DNA from: Candidatus Allofournierella pullistercoris
GTDB lineage: Bacteria > Bacillota > Clostridia > Oscillospirales > Ruminococcaceae
Assembly (NCBI GenBank): GCA_018883715.1
Contig: JAHLFP010000036.1
Coordinates: 1 to 62,105 of the forward strand
DNA length: 62,105 nucleotides
Direction: 5' to 3'
Of the stretch, positions 20,269-29,236 are shown piece by piece. The notes beneath the pieces were generated by a model. The model was not told the origin of the DNA. It searched no databases and worked only from the letters and a program-made list of their open reading frames with translations. Every line of letters starts with the position of its first letter. Positions within the stretch are counted from its first letter, which is position 1. Position numbers and translations under genes: made by a program.

Positions 20269-22773
20269 TTACATACCAATCATATCAAATTCTTCAAAGG
20301 AAACGGTGACTGTGTGGCAATCATCCACAGGCATGGGGTATTTAATCTGTACGGATTTCAACCGCTGGCTGTAATACCAGCCGGTTTCAGCAGCTTCGAA
20401 CTTTTTTCGGTGCAGGAAATGGGGAAGGATTCGTCCATTCAAAGCAACCCAGAAGGGAGCTTTTTCACGGTGTACCATGTCCACAAAGACGGACTGAATC
20501 TGGGTGGGATAGTCGCCCGCACCACGGAAGGTCAGTTCGGTGTGTTCGCCGCACTGAATCGAGATTGTGGTTTTGTGATACATGCCCTGCTCGTATTCGT
20601 TGCTCAGGCCGTCATCTTCGTACAGAACAAACTCGTTGTCCTTGCCGGTGACGCAGATAAGATGCAGGTCCTTGCAGCTGTCCTTGTGCAGGTTCTGGAT
20701 GGGGTTCGCAGCCATGGGCAGAATCGAGCCTTCCCGCAGGAACATGGGAATGCTGTCCATGGTAACCGGCAGGGTGATGGTAGTACCGCCCTGGTAGGGG
20801 GTGCGGGTTTCAAAATCATAGAACATGCCATCATCCGGCAGATACAGGGTACGGTGAGTTGCGCCTTGTTCCACTACGTTTGCCACAAGCAGGCTGTCGC
20901 CCAGCATGAATTCCACATCCTGCTCATAGCAGCGGGTATCCTGCTGGAAGGCACTGCACAGCGGCTCCATGATGGGAAGTCCCTGCTCATGGGCACGGCG
21001 CACCAGAGAATACAGATAGGGGCTTAACTGATAGCGAAGCTGCATGGCCCGGCGGATGGTGTCCTTGTACTGGCTGTACATCCAGGGCTCGGTGACGGTG
21101 TTATCCGTGTTGGTGGAATGGATGGAAAAACGGGGCTGGAAGATGCCGTTCTGTACCCAGCGTACCAGCAATTCTGCATCGGGAGAGGGGCCAAAGAAGC
21201 CGCCGATGTCACAGCCTTGGTTGGCAACGCCGGACAGGCTCATGCCAAGGATGGTGGCGATATTGTACCGCAGGGATTCCCAGCAGGTGCGGTTGTCGCC
21301 AGCCCAGGTCTGGGCATACCGCTGGATGCCGCTGTGGCCGGAACGGCACACCACATAAGGACGCTGGGTGGGGTGAACTTCCCGAATGGCTTCCTCCGCC
21401 AGATGGCACATAATGTTGGACATGATGGCTTTCAGCTGGCCAATGGTGCCGCCTTTGCCTTCAAAGTCACACCGGCAGTCTTTGTCCACCATGCTGTCGT
21501 ATTCACAGTTGTCATTCCAGATGGAGCTAGTGCCGTATTGCAGGACGTGTTCTTTCAGCAGTTCCTTCCAGACCTTGCGGGCATGAGGATTGGTGAAATC
21601 CACAAAGATACCGGTTCCGCCCCACCAGGTGCCTTCACCGGGGGTGTCGTCCTCGCTGGATTTTACAAAGATGCCTTCCTTTTTCAGTTCCTCCAGCATG
21701 GGATGAACCAGCAAAAGGCCGGGCTTTACGTTGGGGGAGACGCTAACCCCACGCTCTTCCATATCGGCAAAGAACTGATGGGGGTTCTTAAAGCGTTTTT
21801 TGTTCCAGGTAAAGACACAGCGCTTGATGCCCTGCTCGGTTTCAATGGCGCAATAGCCAGAGGACAGCTGGAATCCATCCACCGGCATATTTTCTTCGTG
21901 GGTGGTGTCGATGAATTCCACGATGGCATCGTCGCAGTCCTGGGGCAGTTCGGGATAGTACATGGAACTTCCGAGGTAGCCCAGGGCATAGCGGGGCAGC
22001 ATGGCGGATTTACCGGTCAAGTCGGTGTAACGCTGAACCACCTGACGAATTTGAGGGCCAGCAATCAGGAACAAATCCACGTCGCCGCCATCGGTGCGAT
22101 ACCGGCTGTGGGGTTTCCAGTAGTTGCTTTTTTCCCGTCCCATATCAAAATCACATTCATAGGTGTTGTGATAGAAATAGCCCACCGCCTTTTTGTGGCT
22201 GGCGTTCAGTTTGATGTAGAAAGGGATGTGCTTGTAAAGGGAATCGGTCTTTTCCGGGTCATAGCCCATGGCATCCTTGGGACTCATGGTGAGCAGGCAC
22301 TGGGCCTTGTTCATGCGGCCGGATTTTTCACCAAAGCCGAAGAACAAGTCCTCCGGGCTGATTTCGCTGGTGTGAATCCGGCGATGGTTGGAATCCTCCA
22401 TGTAGCAAAGGTCCACAATGTCGGAGTGGAGCATGGTGCCCTCGATGTCATATACATGGATGCGGAAAGGCTTTTTGTCCACCACAACCTTCAGCTCGCT
22501 TCCGGTGAGGATAAACTGGGTTTCGGTTTCCTCCAGCTGGGCGGTGGCGGGGGTGATTCGGGTGCGCTTGTCACCATAAAAATCATCCAGCCGGTCGGGC
22601 CATGCGGTGGTGACAAGGCTGTAAGACTCCTCGTCAAAGCTTCCGTCAAAGCCAGCACGGATACGGACGATGGAATCCGTGACAAACCAGATTCGTAAAG
22701 GAACGGCATTTGTCTCAATGGAAAAGTAGCCTTCCCTTTGGTGTACGCTATGGGCGGTTCTGCAAATTCTCAT
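20269..22773 (-). CDS. Glycoside hydrolase family 31 (alpha-glucosidase/xylosidase type), cytoplasmic
   Basis: SSIWNDNCEYDS nucleophile region, RSGHSGIQRYAQTWAGDNRTCWESLR, ANQGCDIGGFFG; no signal peptide. Confidence 0.92.
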   Translation of the reverse strand: MRICRTAHSVHQREGYFSIETNAVPLRIWFVTDSIVRIRAGFDGSFDEESYSLVTTAWPDRLDDFYGDKRTRITPATAQLEETETQFILTGSELKVVVDKKPFRIHVYDIEGTMLHSDIVDLCYMEDSNHRRIHTSEISPEDLFFGFGEKSGRMNKAQCLLTMSPKDAMGYDPEKTDSLYKHIPFYIKLNASHKKAVGYFYHNTYECDFDMGREKSNYWKPHSRYRTDGGDVDLFLIAGPQIRQVVQRYTDLTGKSAMLPRYALGYLGSSMYYPELPQDCDDAIVEFIDTTHEENMPVDGFQLSSGYCAIETEQGIKRCVFTWNKKRFKNPHQFFADMEERGVSVSPNVKPGLLLVHPMLEELKKEGIFVKSSEDDTPGEGTWWGGTGIFVDFTNPHARKVWKELLKEHVLQYGTSSIWNDNCEYDSMVDKDCRCDFEGKGGTIGQLKAIMSNIMCHLAEEAIREVHPTQRPYVVCRSGHSGIQRYAQTWAGDNRTCWESLRYNIATILGMSLSGVANQGCDIGGFFGPSPDAELLVRWVQNGIFQPRFSIHSTNTDNTVTEPWMYSQYKDTIRRAMQLRYQLSPYLYSLVRRAHEQGLPIMEPLCSAFQQDTRCYEQDVEFMLGDSLLVANVVEQGATHRTLYLPDDGMFYDFETRTPYQGGTTITLPVTMDSIPMFLREGSILPMAANPIQNLHKDSCKDLHLICVTGKDNEFVLYEDDGLSNEYEQGMYHKTTISIQCGEHTELTFRGAGDYPTQIQSVFVDMVHREKAPFWVALNGRILPHFLHRKKFEAAETGWYYSQRLKSVQIKYPMPVDDCHTVTVSFEEFDMIGM

Positions 22774-22978
22774 GGAAATCCTCCTTATACAGCAGTGGAC
22801 TGTGCTTACATTGTAGAAAAAAATACAGGATAAAACTATACCAGTATTGACGAAAAAACACAGATACTGGACATATTCTGCACTTTGTTATAAAATATAT
22901 TTATCGGATACAACGATATGAACAAATAATTGGATTTGTTTTTGTGCAAAGTGCTATATTTGCTGGGAGGACTGTACC

Positions 22979-23788
22979 ATGAAGGATTTAGCGGGAGAAC
23001 GGATGCGACAGGGGCGGGATATCTGGGCAGAGCGGATTGCAGGTGTGAATGACAATATGGCTCAGAGCCATTACCACGATTTTTTTGAGATATATTATCT
23101 GGAAAAGGGGACCAGAACCCATGTGATTTATGACCAGTTGTATCGTATTCAAAACAAGGAATTGGTTCTGTTTTCTCCCTATGTGATGCACTATTCCTTT
23201 GGCGAGCGGGATGCGGCATTCCAGCGGATTGTTCTTTATTTTCGGCCCGGTCAAATTTGTTCTCCTGTCCTGGTGGAGACACTGAAAAAGGGAACAGGCG
23301 TGTACCAATTAAGCCAGGAATTATCCCAGCGGGTGGAGTGGTTGATTCACCAGCTGCTGGCAGAACAAGAACAGGAAAAACCATACCAACCGGAATACCA
23401 GTCTGTACTGCTGAACCAGTTGCTTATGGATTTGGTGCGAAGCACCCACGCAAAGCATATCCCGGAACAGCCGGAGCGTTTTGCAAAGGTAATCCGCTAT
23501 CTGCATGAAAACCATCGGGAAACCATCACCCTGGAACAGCTGGCGGCAAATTTCTACATCAGTCCCAGTTACCTTTGCCGGGAATTCAAACGGTACACCA
23601 ACACAACGGTAATCCAGTATCTGAATGTGACCCGCATCATGTATGCACAGCGAAAATTGCTGGAAACAAACCAGTCTATCTCCCAGATTGCGCTGGATGC
23701 AGGGTTTTCCAACATCACCCATTTTAACCGGGTATTCCGTCAGGTGGCTCATCTTACCCCCAGCGCCTACAGAAAGCAGAACAGATAA
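22979..23788 (+). CDS. AraC-family transcriptional regulator
   Basis: Cupin-like N-term, C-term HTH ITLEQLAANFYISPSYLCREFKRYTN...ISQIALDAGFSNITHFNRVFRQV. Confidence 0.9.
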   Translation: MKDLAGERMRQGRDIWAERIAGVNDNMAQSHYHDFFEIYYLEKGTRTHVIYDQLYRIQNKELVLFSPYVMHYSFGERDAAFQRIVLYFRPGQICSPVLVETLKKGTGVYQLSQELSQRVEWLIHQLLAEQEQEKPYQPEYQSVLLNQLLMDLVRSTHAKHIPEQPERFAKVIRYLHENHRETITLEQLAANFYISPSYLCREFKRYTNTTVIQYLNVTRIMYAQRKLLETNQSISQIALDAGFSNITHFNRVFRQVAHLTPSAYRKQNR

Positions 23789-23827
23789 AAAACAACAATC
23801 CCCGGCGGATGGTAATCCGTCGGGGAT
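23787..23827. repeat. Copy 2 of the 41-bp palindrome-containing repeat (terminator-like)
   Basis: aaaaaacaacaatccccggcggatggtaatccgtcggggat. Confidence 0.85.
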
Positions 23828-23831
23828 TGTT

Positions 23832-24485
23832 TTATCTTGTAAGATTCAGATAAGAGGGAACTGCAAGCAGGTTTTCCACAACGGGAACTCCGGCAGTGGA
23901 AAGTCGCTGGAAGCTGTGGTGCCCACTGGCGGAAAGGATACAGCCTGTACCCATGGCTTTTGCCACCTCCCAGTCATGGAGGGTATCCCCAATCATGACT
24001 GCCTGCCCAGCGTCCAGATGGTGCTGGCGGATAAAGGCAAGACCTGTTTCAATCTTGCCGGCGGCATAGTGGTCCTTCTGACCGAGCAACTTATCAAAAA
24101 AGTCAGAAAGACCATACCGAGCCACCTGCTCCTCCAGCACGTCCTGGGGACTGGCGGAAAGCACCACCTGCGGGATGCCCGCTTGCTGGATGGCGTGCAG
24201 TACCTGTTTTGCGCCTACACAGAGTCCACAGCGCTCAGCGGCAGGTAGATAGTGATTCATGTAATCCAGTGCCAATTCCTCAAAGGGGTGACGCTGGAAA
24301 TCAAAGCCCGCCTTTTCATAGTAGGTACGGATGGGAAAGCCGAATACCTCTCTGTACCCCTCCAGGTCATACTGCTGAGGGTATCCCCAGCGTTCCAGCA
24401 GTCCGTTCAGCTGGTCCACGCAAAGGGATAAATCATCCAGTAAGGTACCGTTCCAGTCCCACAGAATCAGAGAGGGCTTATACAT
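23832..24485 (-). CDS. HAD-family hydrolase (phosphoglycolate phosphatase-like)
   Basis: LILWDWNGTLLDD, VVLSASPQDVLEEQV, AVMIGDTLHDWEVAKAMG. Confidence 0.88.
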   Translation of the reverse strand: MYKPSLILWDWNGTLLDDLSLCVDQLNGLLERWGYPQQYDLEGYREVFGFPIRTYYEKAGFDFQRHPFEELALDYMNHYLPAAERCGLCVGAKQVLHAIQQAGIPQVVLSASPQDVLEEQVARYGLSDFFDKLLGQKDHYAAGKIETGLAFIRQHHLDAGQAVMIGDTLHDWEVAKAMGTGCILSASGHHSFQRLSTAGVPVVENLLAVPSYLNLTR

Positions 24486-24504
24486 GGCGAGCGCTCCTTT
24501 TTAA

Positions 24505-25020
24505 TCAGTTGTCCGCAAACAGACGGCGAACAGCAGGGTTTTTTTCGATGAAATACACCAGCAAAACGCCCAGAATACCACAGCTGATTACCTCGCCCAG
24601 GCCAACGGTGAAGGCATTCCACAAAGCGGCGGGCAGGGTGGCGGCTGCATCAGGGATGAAGAAGGTCAGTTCCAGTGCGCCAACAATCAGTGCGTTGAAC
24701 AGGATGGGAGGCAGAGCACTGGGGATAGCCAGCTTGGCAGAACCAATGCGGAAGTTGCGCAGTTGGTAGGTCACCAGGCAGGCCAGCAGGGTTGCAACAG
24801 TGCCAAACAGCACGTCCACCATGGTGGAACCAAGCAGGTTGGACAGGAAACAGCCCAGGGTGACAGCCACAATGTACTCAGCACCAAAGACAGGTAACAG
24901 GCAGAGAATCTCGGCCAGACGAACCTGGATGGCACCGTAGCTGAAAGGGATGAGTGCAAGGCACAGCACGGTGTACAGTGCGGCAACCATGGCACAGCGG
25001 ACAAGGCGTTTTGTGTTCAT
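24505..25020 (-). CDS. queT: QueT-family queuosine-precursor ECF transporter substrate-binding subunit
   Basis: MNTKRLVRCAMVAALYTVLCLALIPFSYGAIQVRLAEILCLLPVFG, characteristic of QueT. Start at 25020 fits GGAG spacing. Confidence 0.82.
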   Translation of the reverse strand: MNTKRLVRCAMVAALYTVLCLALIPFSYGAIQVRLAEILCLLPVFGAEYIVAVTLGCFLSNLLGSTMVDVLFGTVATLLACLVTYQLRNFRIGSAKLAIPSALPPILFNALIVGALELTFFIPDAAATLPAALWNAFTVGLGEVISCGILGVLLVYFIEKNPAVRRLFADN

Positions 25021-25030
25021 AATCATTACT

Positions 25031-25145
25031 CCGGCAGAAAGATTTTGACCGCCCGGCACTGCCAACGCCGAACGGGTGAGCCTGATATACATCAGGAGAG
25101 CCTAAAATCATAAGTTGCTCTTGGCGGCAGGTTTGCCGCAAACGG
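25031..25145 (-). ncRNA. Structured 5' leader of queT; candidate preQ1-type riboswitch (class not assigned)
   Basis: Minus-strand three-way junction: GAUUUU/AAAAUC (25104-25109 with 25041-25046), CCUGAU-guau-AUCAGG, CCGuuCGGC/GCCGggCGG, plus upstream GCGGCA-aacc-UGCCGC hairpin. Located immediately before queT. Confidence 0.5.
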
Positions 25146-25154
25146 TATTCTATC

Positions 25155-25193
25155 AAAAAAAGTGCCCCGGGGCAATACCCCAGGGCGAAAAAA
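25155..25193 (-). terminator. Terminator after degV
   Basis: Minus: GCCCTGGGGTATTGCCCCGGGGC followed by T-run. Confidence 0.75.
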
Positions 25194-25214
25194 CTCGAAT
25201 CCAGTTATGGAAGA

Positions 25215-26090
25215 TTAGCCACGTTTTTGGCCCTGGTACACAATGGCAAGGGCATCCGGGCCGGTGTTGCTGGCAATGGCGGCACCCAGCTTGAATACAT
25301 GAAGGGGAGGGTGACCAAACTCTTTGCGGCACTGGCGAATCAAATCATCCACAGCGGCAATGTCGGTGCATCCAATCATGTACACAAAGTCATCGCCGGT
25401 GTGGGCGGCCCGCTGTTTGGCAAGGCGAATCATGGCAGGGGGCACGGCGGCATCGCCACGCACCTTGGCTTCTACCTTGGTTTTACCGTCAATCAGGCTA
25501 ATCACCGGGCGCAGTCCCAGAAGTTCCCCGGCAAAGGCGGCGGCGGCAGAGATACGACCGCTTTTCTTCATTACCTTCAGGCTGAAAGCGGACAGAATAA
25601 TTTCTGCGCTGGAAAAGGCCTCTTCCAACAGGTTCAGAACATAGCTCATCTCTGCACCGTTGCGCAGCAGACGGGCGGCTTCACACACCTGCCAGCCGTA
25701 CACAAAGGAATAGGTATGGCTGTCCACCAGATAAATCCGCAAGGTGTGCCCGGGACGCTCTTCCTCCAGCAGGTTTTGCGCCATAACGGCGGCGTCGTAG
25801 GTGGCACTGCCGCTTGCATTGATGGTTACATGAAGCACGTCGGTGTAGCCCTCGTCCACATAGTGGCAGTACTGCTCACAGAACTGCATGGCGGTAATGT
25901 GGGCGGTGCTGGGGGTGCCTTTGGCATTGCGAAGCATCTGGTAGTATTCTTCGTTGGTGAAATCCTGACGCTCCACATAGCTAGTTCCATCCAGCGTAAT
26001 CACAAAGGGCAGAATGTCAATGCCATACTGGTCTTGTAGGTTCTTAGGGATGTCACAGGCGGAATCGGTTAAAACTGCAATTTTACGCAT
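25215..26090 (-). CDS. DegV family fatty-acid-binding protein
   Basis: IAVLTDSACDIPKNLQDQYGIDILPFVI; DSHTYSFVYGWQV; KVEAKVRGDAAVP. Confidence 0.93.
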   Translation of the reverse strand: MRKIAVLTDSACDIPKNLQDQYGIDILPFVITLDGTSYVERQDFTNEEYYQMLRNAKGTPSTAHITAMQFCEQYCHYVDEGYTDVLHVTINASGSATYDAAVMAQNLLEEERPGHTLRIYLVDSHTYSFVYGWQVCEAARLLRNGAEMSYVLNLLEEAFSSAEIILSAFSLKVMKKSGRISAAAAFAGELLGLRPVISLIDGKTKVEAKVRGDAAVPPAMIRLAKQRAAHTGDDFVYMIGCTDIAAVDDLIRQCRKEFGHPPLHVFKLGAAIASNTGPDALAIVYQGQKRG

Positions 26091-26094
26091 TCAA

Positions 26095-26595
26095 TCACTT
26101 CCAATCATATTGTGTTAGTTGCCCCTGGTCTTCCAGATGTTCAAAATTGGATTGTCGCAAGCATTCGTACACCGCAATGGCCACGGTGTTGGACAGGTTC
26201 AAACAACGCACTCCTTGACGCATGGGCATACGCAGGCAGGATTCAGGATGCTGAACCAGTAAGGACTCTGGCAGTCCGGCATCCTCCCGACCAAACAGCA
26301 GATAGCATCCCTCTGGATATTTCACATCCGTGTGCCGATGCTGTCCCTTGCTGGTGAAATAATAGTAAGGGCCTTCGGTGCGCCGGAAGAAATCTTCCAA
26401 ACCGTCGTAGTGGGTTACATCCAGCTTATCCCAGTAATCCAGGCCGGCCCGTTTGAGCCGCTTTTCATCCAGCTCAAATCCAAGTGGGCCAACCAGGTGA
26501 AGCCGTGCTCCAGTTACGGCACAGGTGCGTGCCACGTTGCCGGTATTTGCGGGAATTTGCGGTTCCACAAGTACAATGTTAATGGTTGTTGCCAT
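26095..26595 (-). CDS. trmL: tRNA (cytidine(34)-2'-O)-methyltransferase
   Basis: INIVLVEPQIPANTGNVARTCAVTGARLHLVGPLGFELDEKRLKRAGLDYW. Confidence 0.93.
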   Translation of the reverse strand: MATTINIVLVEPQIPANTGNVARTCAVTGARLHLVGPLGFELDEKRLKRAGLDYWDKLDVTHYDGLEDFFRRTEGPYYYFTSKGQHRHTDVKYPEGCYLLFGREDAGLPESLLVQHPESCLRMPMRQGVRCLNLSNTVAIAVYECLRQSNFEHLEDQGQLTQYDWK

Positions 26596-26600
26596 GCCTG

Positions 26601-27425
26601 TCAGTTCCTTTCACATAAACGGCCCAGCAGTGGCTCAAACCATACTCCAAGGGCGGGCTGTGCGCTGCTGTCGGTGTTTTGGATTGCTTCGCAGACAAAG
26701 CCGGCTGCCGCATCCGCCGCCGCACTGACCGCATTGCCCCGCAGCATTGCGCCAATCAGCACCGATGCAAACAGGTCCCCGGTGCCGGGATAGCTGCGGT
26801 CGATGCGCAGACGCTTGACCACAAAACGGCTGCGCTGGTAAGAGCCTGCACAGGCCAGATGTTTCTCCATGGGCAGTCCGGTGAGCACAGCGCCCCCAAA
26901 GGCATTTGCCAGCTCATCCGCCAAAGCCTGTGCCTCTTCCGGGGTGAAATTCCCTTCCGGATAGGGACGGTTCAGCAAAAGGCATGCTTCGGTCAGGTTG
27001 GGCAGAATTAAATCTGCTTTACTACACAGGTTGTGCATGCCCTCAAGCTGGGACTCCATACCCTTATAAAATTTGCCGTGGTCTGCCAAAACCGGGTCCA
27101 CCACCTTCAGTGCATCCGGCCACAGGGTGAAGGCGCGCTCCACCAGTGCCTGGTCCTCACTGCTGGCGAGATAGCCGGAATAGATGCAGTCAAACTCCAT
27201 GCCCAGTTCTTTATAATGTTCCAGGGCGGATATACCATAGCTGGACAAGGTCTGGCGTGCAGGTTCCCCCAACCCTCCAGTGTGGGAGGAAAGTACCACA
27301 GTGGGCAGTGCCACTGGCTGATGTCCCATGGCCGCCAGCACGGGAATTGCCATGGAAAGACTGCACCGTCCAATGCCGGATAGGTCATGAATGCACAAGA
27401 TGGTTTTTGGTGCAGATTGCTTCAA
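26601..27425 (-). CDS. Pyridoxal/pyridoxine kinase
   Basis: CIHDLSGIGRCSLSMAIPVLAAMGHQPVALPTVVLSSHTGG; SYPGTGDLFASVLIG. Confidence 0.9.
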   Translation of the reverse strand: MKQSAPKTILCIHDLSGIGRCSLSMAIPVLAAMGHQPVALPTVVLSSHTGGLGEPARQTLSSYGISALEHYKELGMEFDCIYSGYLASSEDQALVERAFTLWPDALKVVDPVLADHGKFYKGMESQLEGMHNLCSKADLILPNLTEACLLLNRPYPEGNFTPEEAQALADELANAFGGAVLTGLPMEKHLACAGSYQRSRFVVKRLRIDRSYPGTGDLFASVLIGAMLRGNAVSAAADAAAGFVCEAIQNTDSSAQPALGVWFEPLLGRLCERN

Positions 27426-27680
27426 ACAAGGTCACTCCTTTGCAAAAGGTCCTGGTATAGGCTGACTACAGCCCGAAGAACCAGTGAATGTTGGCAGGGA
27501 TGCAGGATACAAGCCTGGAGGTTCCCCAGAAATGCCAATAATGTTTCATTGTCTAGTCTATCACAAAATCCGCAACAAAAAAAGATGTATATCCAAATTA
27601 AAAAAGCAGATACTACTTTCGCACCCCTTGCCGCTGGGGATAAACAGCGGCAGTGTAAGCAAAGGAAAGGATGTGATGGT

Positions 27681-27869
27681 ATGGATAAAAAGACTATGAT
27701 GACCGCAGGTGCAGTGACAGCCGCAATGGCAGTGGCGGCCGGTGCGGCAGGTATGGCGGCAAGCAACAAGAACAGCCGCAAGATGAAGAAGGTTGCCAAA
27801 AAGGTGTCCAAAGGGGCCCAGCGTGCCGTGCTGGACTTTGATAAGATGGTAAGTCGTTATTATCGCTAA
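27681..27869 (+). CDS. Small basic Ala-rich hypothetical protein with N-terminal TM/signal segment
   Basis: MDKKTMMTAGAVTAAMAVAAGAAGMAASNKNSRKMKKVAKKVSKGAQRAVLDFDKMVSRYYR; preceded by aaaggaaagga. Confidence 0.6.
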   Translation: MDKKTMMTAGAVTAAMAVAAGAAGMAASNKNSRKMKKVAKKVSKGAQRAVLDFDKMVSRYYR

Positions 27870-28046
27870 GCCCAGTTTTCCTGCATCCCTTGCGTTAAAA
27901 GTTTGCAAGGATGCGGGATACATAGCAAAAATTGTAAAAAAGTGGTGCGCTTTCCTCGTTATAAGAGTATAATAAAGGAAAAGGTTTCCTTTATAAAGGG
28001 ATACTCATAAAAAGCGATAAGGAACTAGCCTTTGCAGGAAAGGAGA

Positions 28047-28937
28047 ATGGCAATGAATCTTGGCGATGCAATACTGCTGGAAGGCGGCGCACTGCGAGGG
28101 GTGTATACTTCCGGTGTACTGGACGCACTGATGGAACAGGGAATTTACCTGCCCAATGTGGTGGGGGTGTCCGCTGGGGCGCTGAATGGATTAAGCTATC
28201 TGTCCCACCAACCGGGCAGAAGCCGGGAAATCAACCTGAATTATGTACATGACCCACGGTATATGGGACCCTCCCACCTTTTAAAGACGTTCAACTTTTT
28301 TAACTTTGATTTTATTTTTGGGGAGTTAAGCCACTCCCTGTTGCCCTTTGATTATGAGCAGTTTGCACGCTCCAACCAGACCATGTGGGCGGTTGCCACC
28401 GATTGCCGTACCGGAAAGCCCCTCTTCTTTAATAGTAAGAAGCTGGGAGAGGACTTTTTTACCGCCTGCCGTGCCAGCGCCAGTATGCCCCTGCTATGCA
28501 GTATGGTAAAAGTCGATGGCCAGGTGTGCCTGGATGGGGGAATTTGTTGCAGTGTGCCCATGCCGGAGGAATTGCCTCTTGCGCCGGGTAAGAGGGTGCT
28601 GGTGCTGACCCGGCAAAAAGGCTTCCGTAAGAAGAGTCAAGGCGCCGCCGTGGATACCATGTACCGCCGCCGCTATAAACAGCATCCTGAATTGATGGAG
28701 GCCTGTCTCAACCAAGCAAAGCAGTACAACCGCCGAATGGACCGGATTGACCAGATGGAAGAGGCGGGCCAGGTGTTTGTGATTCGCCCCAGCACCCCGG
28801 TGACAGTGAAACGAACCGAGCGGGACGTGAATAAACTCCGTGCCTTGTACGAGCAGGGATACCGGGAAGCCATGGAGCAGATGGACAAACTGCGGGCTTA
28901 TCTGGAACTGCCGGAAAAATCCGAACAGGCGGGTTAA
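28047..28937 (+). CDS. Patatin-like phospholipase
   Basis: LEGGALRGVYTSGVLDAL, GVSAGALNG (GXSXG), LDGGICCSVPM; RBS aggaaaggag. Confidence 0.88.
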   Translation: MAMNLGDAILLEGGALRGVYTSGVLDALMEQGIYLPNVVGVSAGALNGLSYLSHQPGRSREINLNYVHDPRYMGPSHLLKTFNFFNFDFIFGELSHSLLPFDYEQFARSNQTMWAVATDCRTGKPLFFNSKKLGEDFFTACRASASMPLLCSMVKVDGQVCLDGGICCSVPMPEELPLAPGKRVLVLTRQKGFRKKSQGAAVDTMYRRRYKQHPELMEACLNQAKQYNRRMDRIDQMEEAGQVFVIRPSTPVTVKRTERDVNKLRALYEQGYREAMEQMDKLRAYLELPEKSEQAG

Positions 28938-29137
28938 AAGTTTCAGTGAAAGCGGATTACACAGCAAGCTATGTATAAAAATTCGCATATACATGAAAAT
29001 ATGCAGGTTTTGAAAGCTGAATGTGGATGAATTGTCTTTAGTGGGATAAAACATACTAGAAATTAGCATAAAAGATTGCTCTATATTGGGGATAAACTCG
29101 TCAAAACACCCAAAATGCAAAAGCTTATAAAAATTCA

Positions 29138-29166
29138 TTGACAAAGCATAAATATACAGCTATACT
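29138..29166 (+). promoter_or_regulatory. Sigma-A promoter for the amino acid ABC operon
   Basis: TTGACA-(17 nt)-TATACT. Confidence 0.7.
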
Positions 29167-29236
29167 GGTACTATCATCTAAAAGCGAATCAATCAACGAG
29201 ATGAAAATAAAAAGCTGTGAAAAGGAGTGTTTGGCA

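Noticed and set aside
24878-25156. ORF through the queT leader and the upstream extended queT start
   Set aside because: These frames cross the structured leader; the RBS GGAG and hydrophobic protein start support initiation at 25020.
27885-27925. Inverted repeat gcatcccttgc...gcaaggatgc as a terminator or ncRNA
   Set aside because: Imperfect stem and no T-run; evidence too weak to call.
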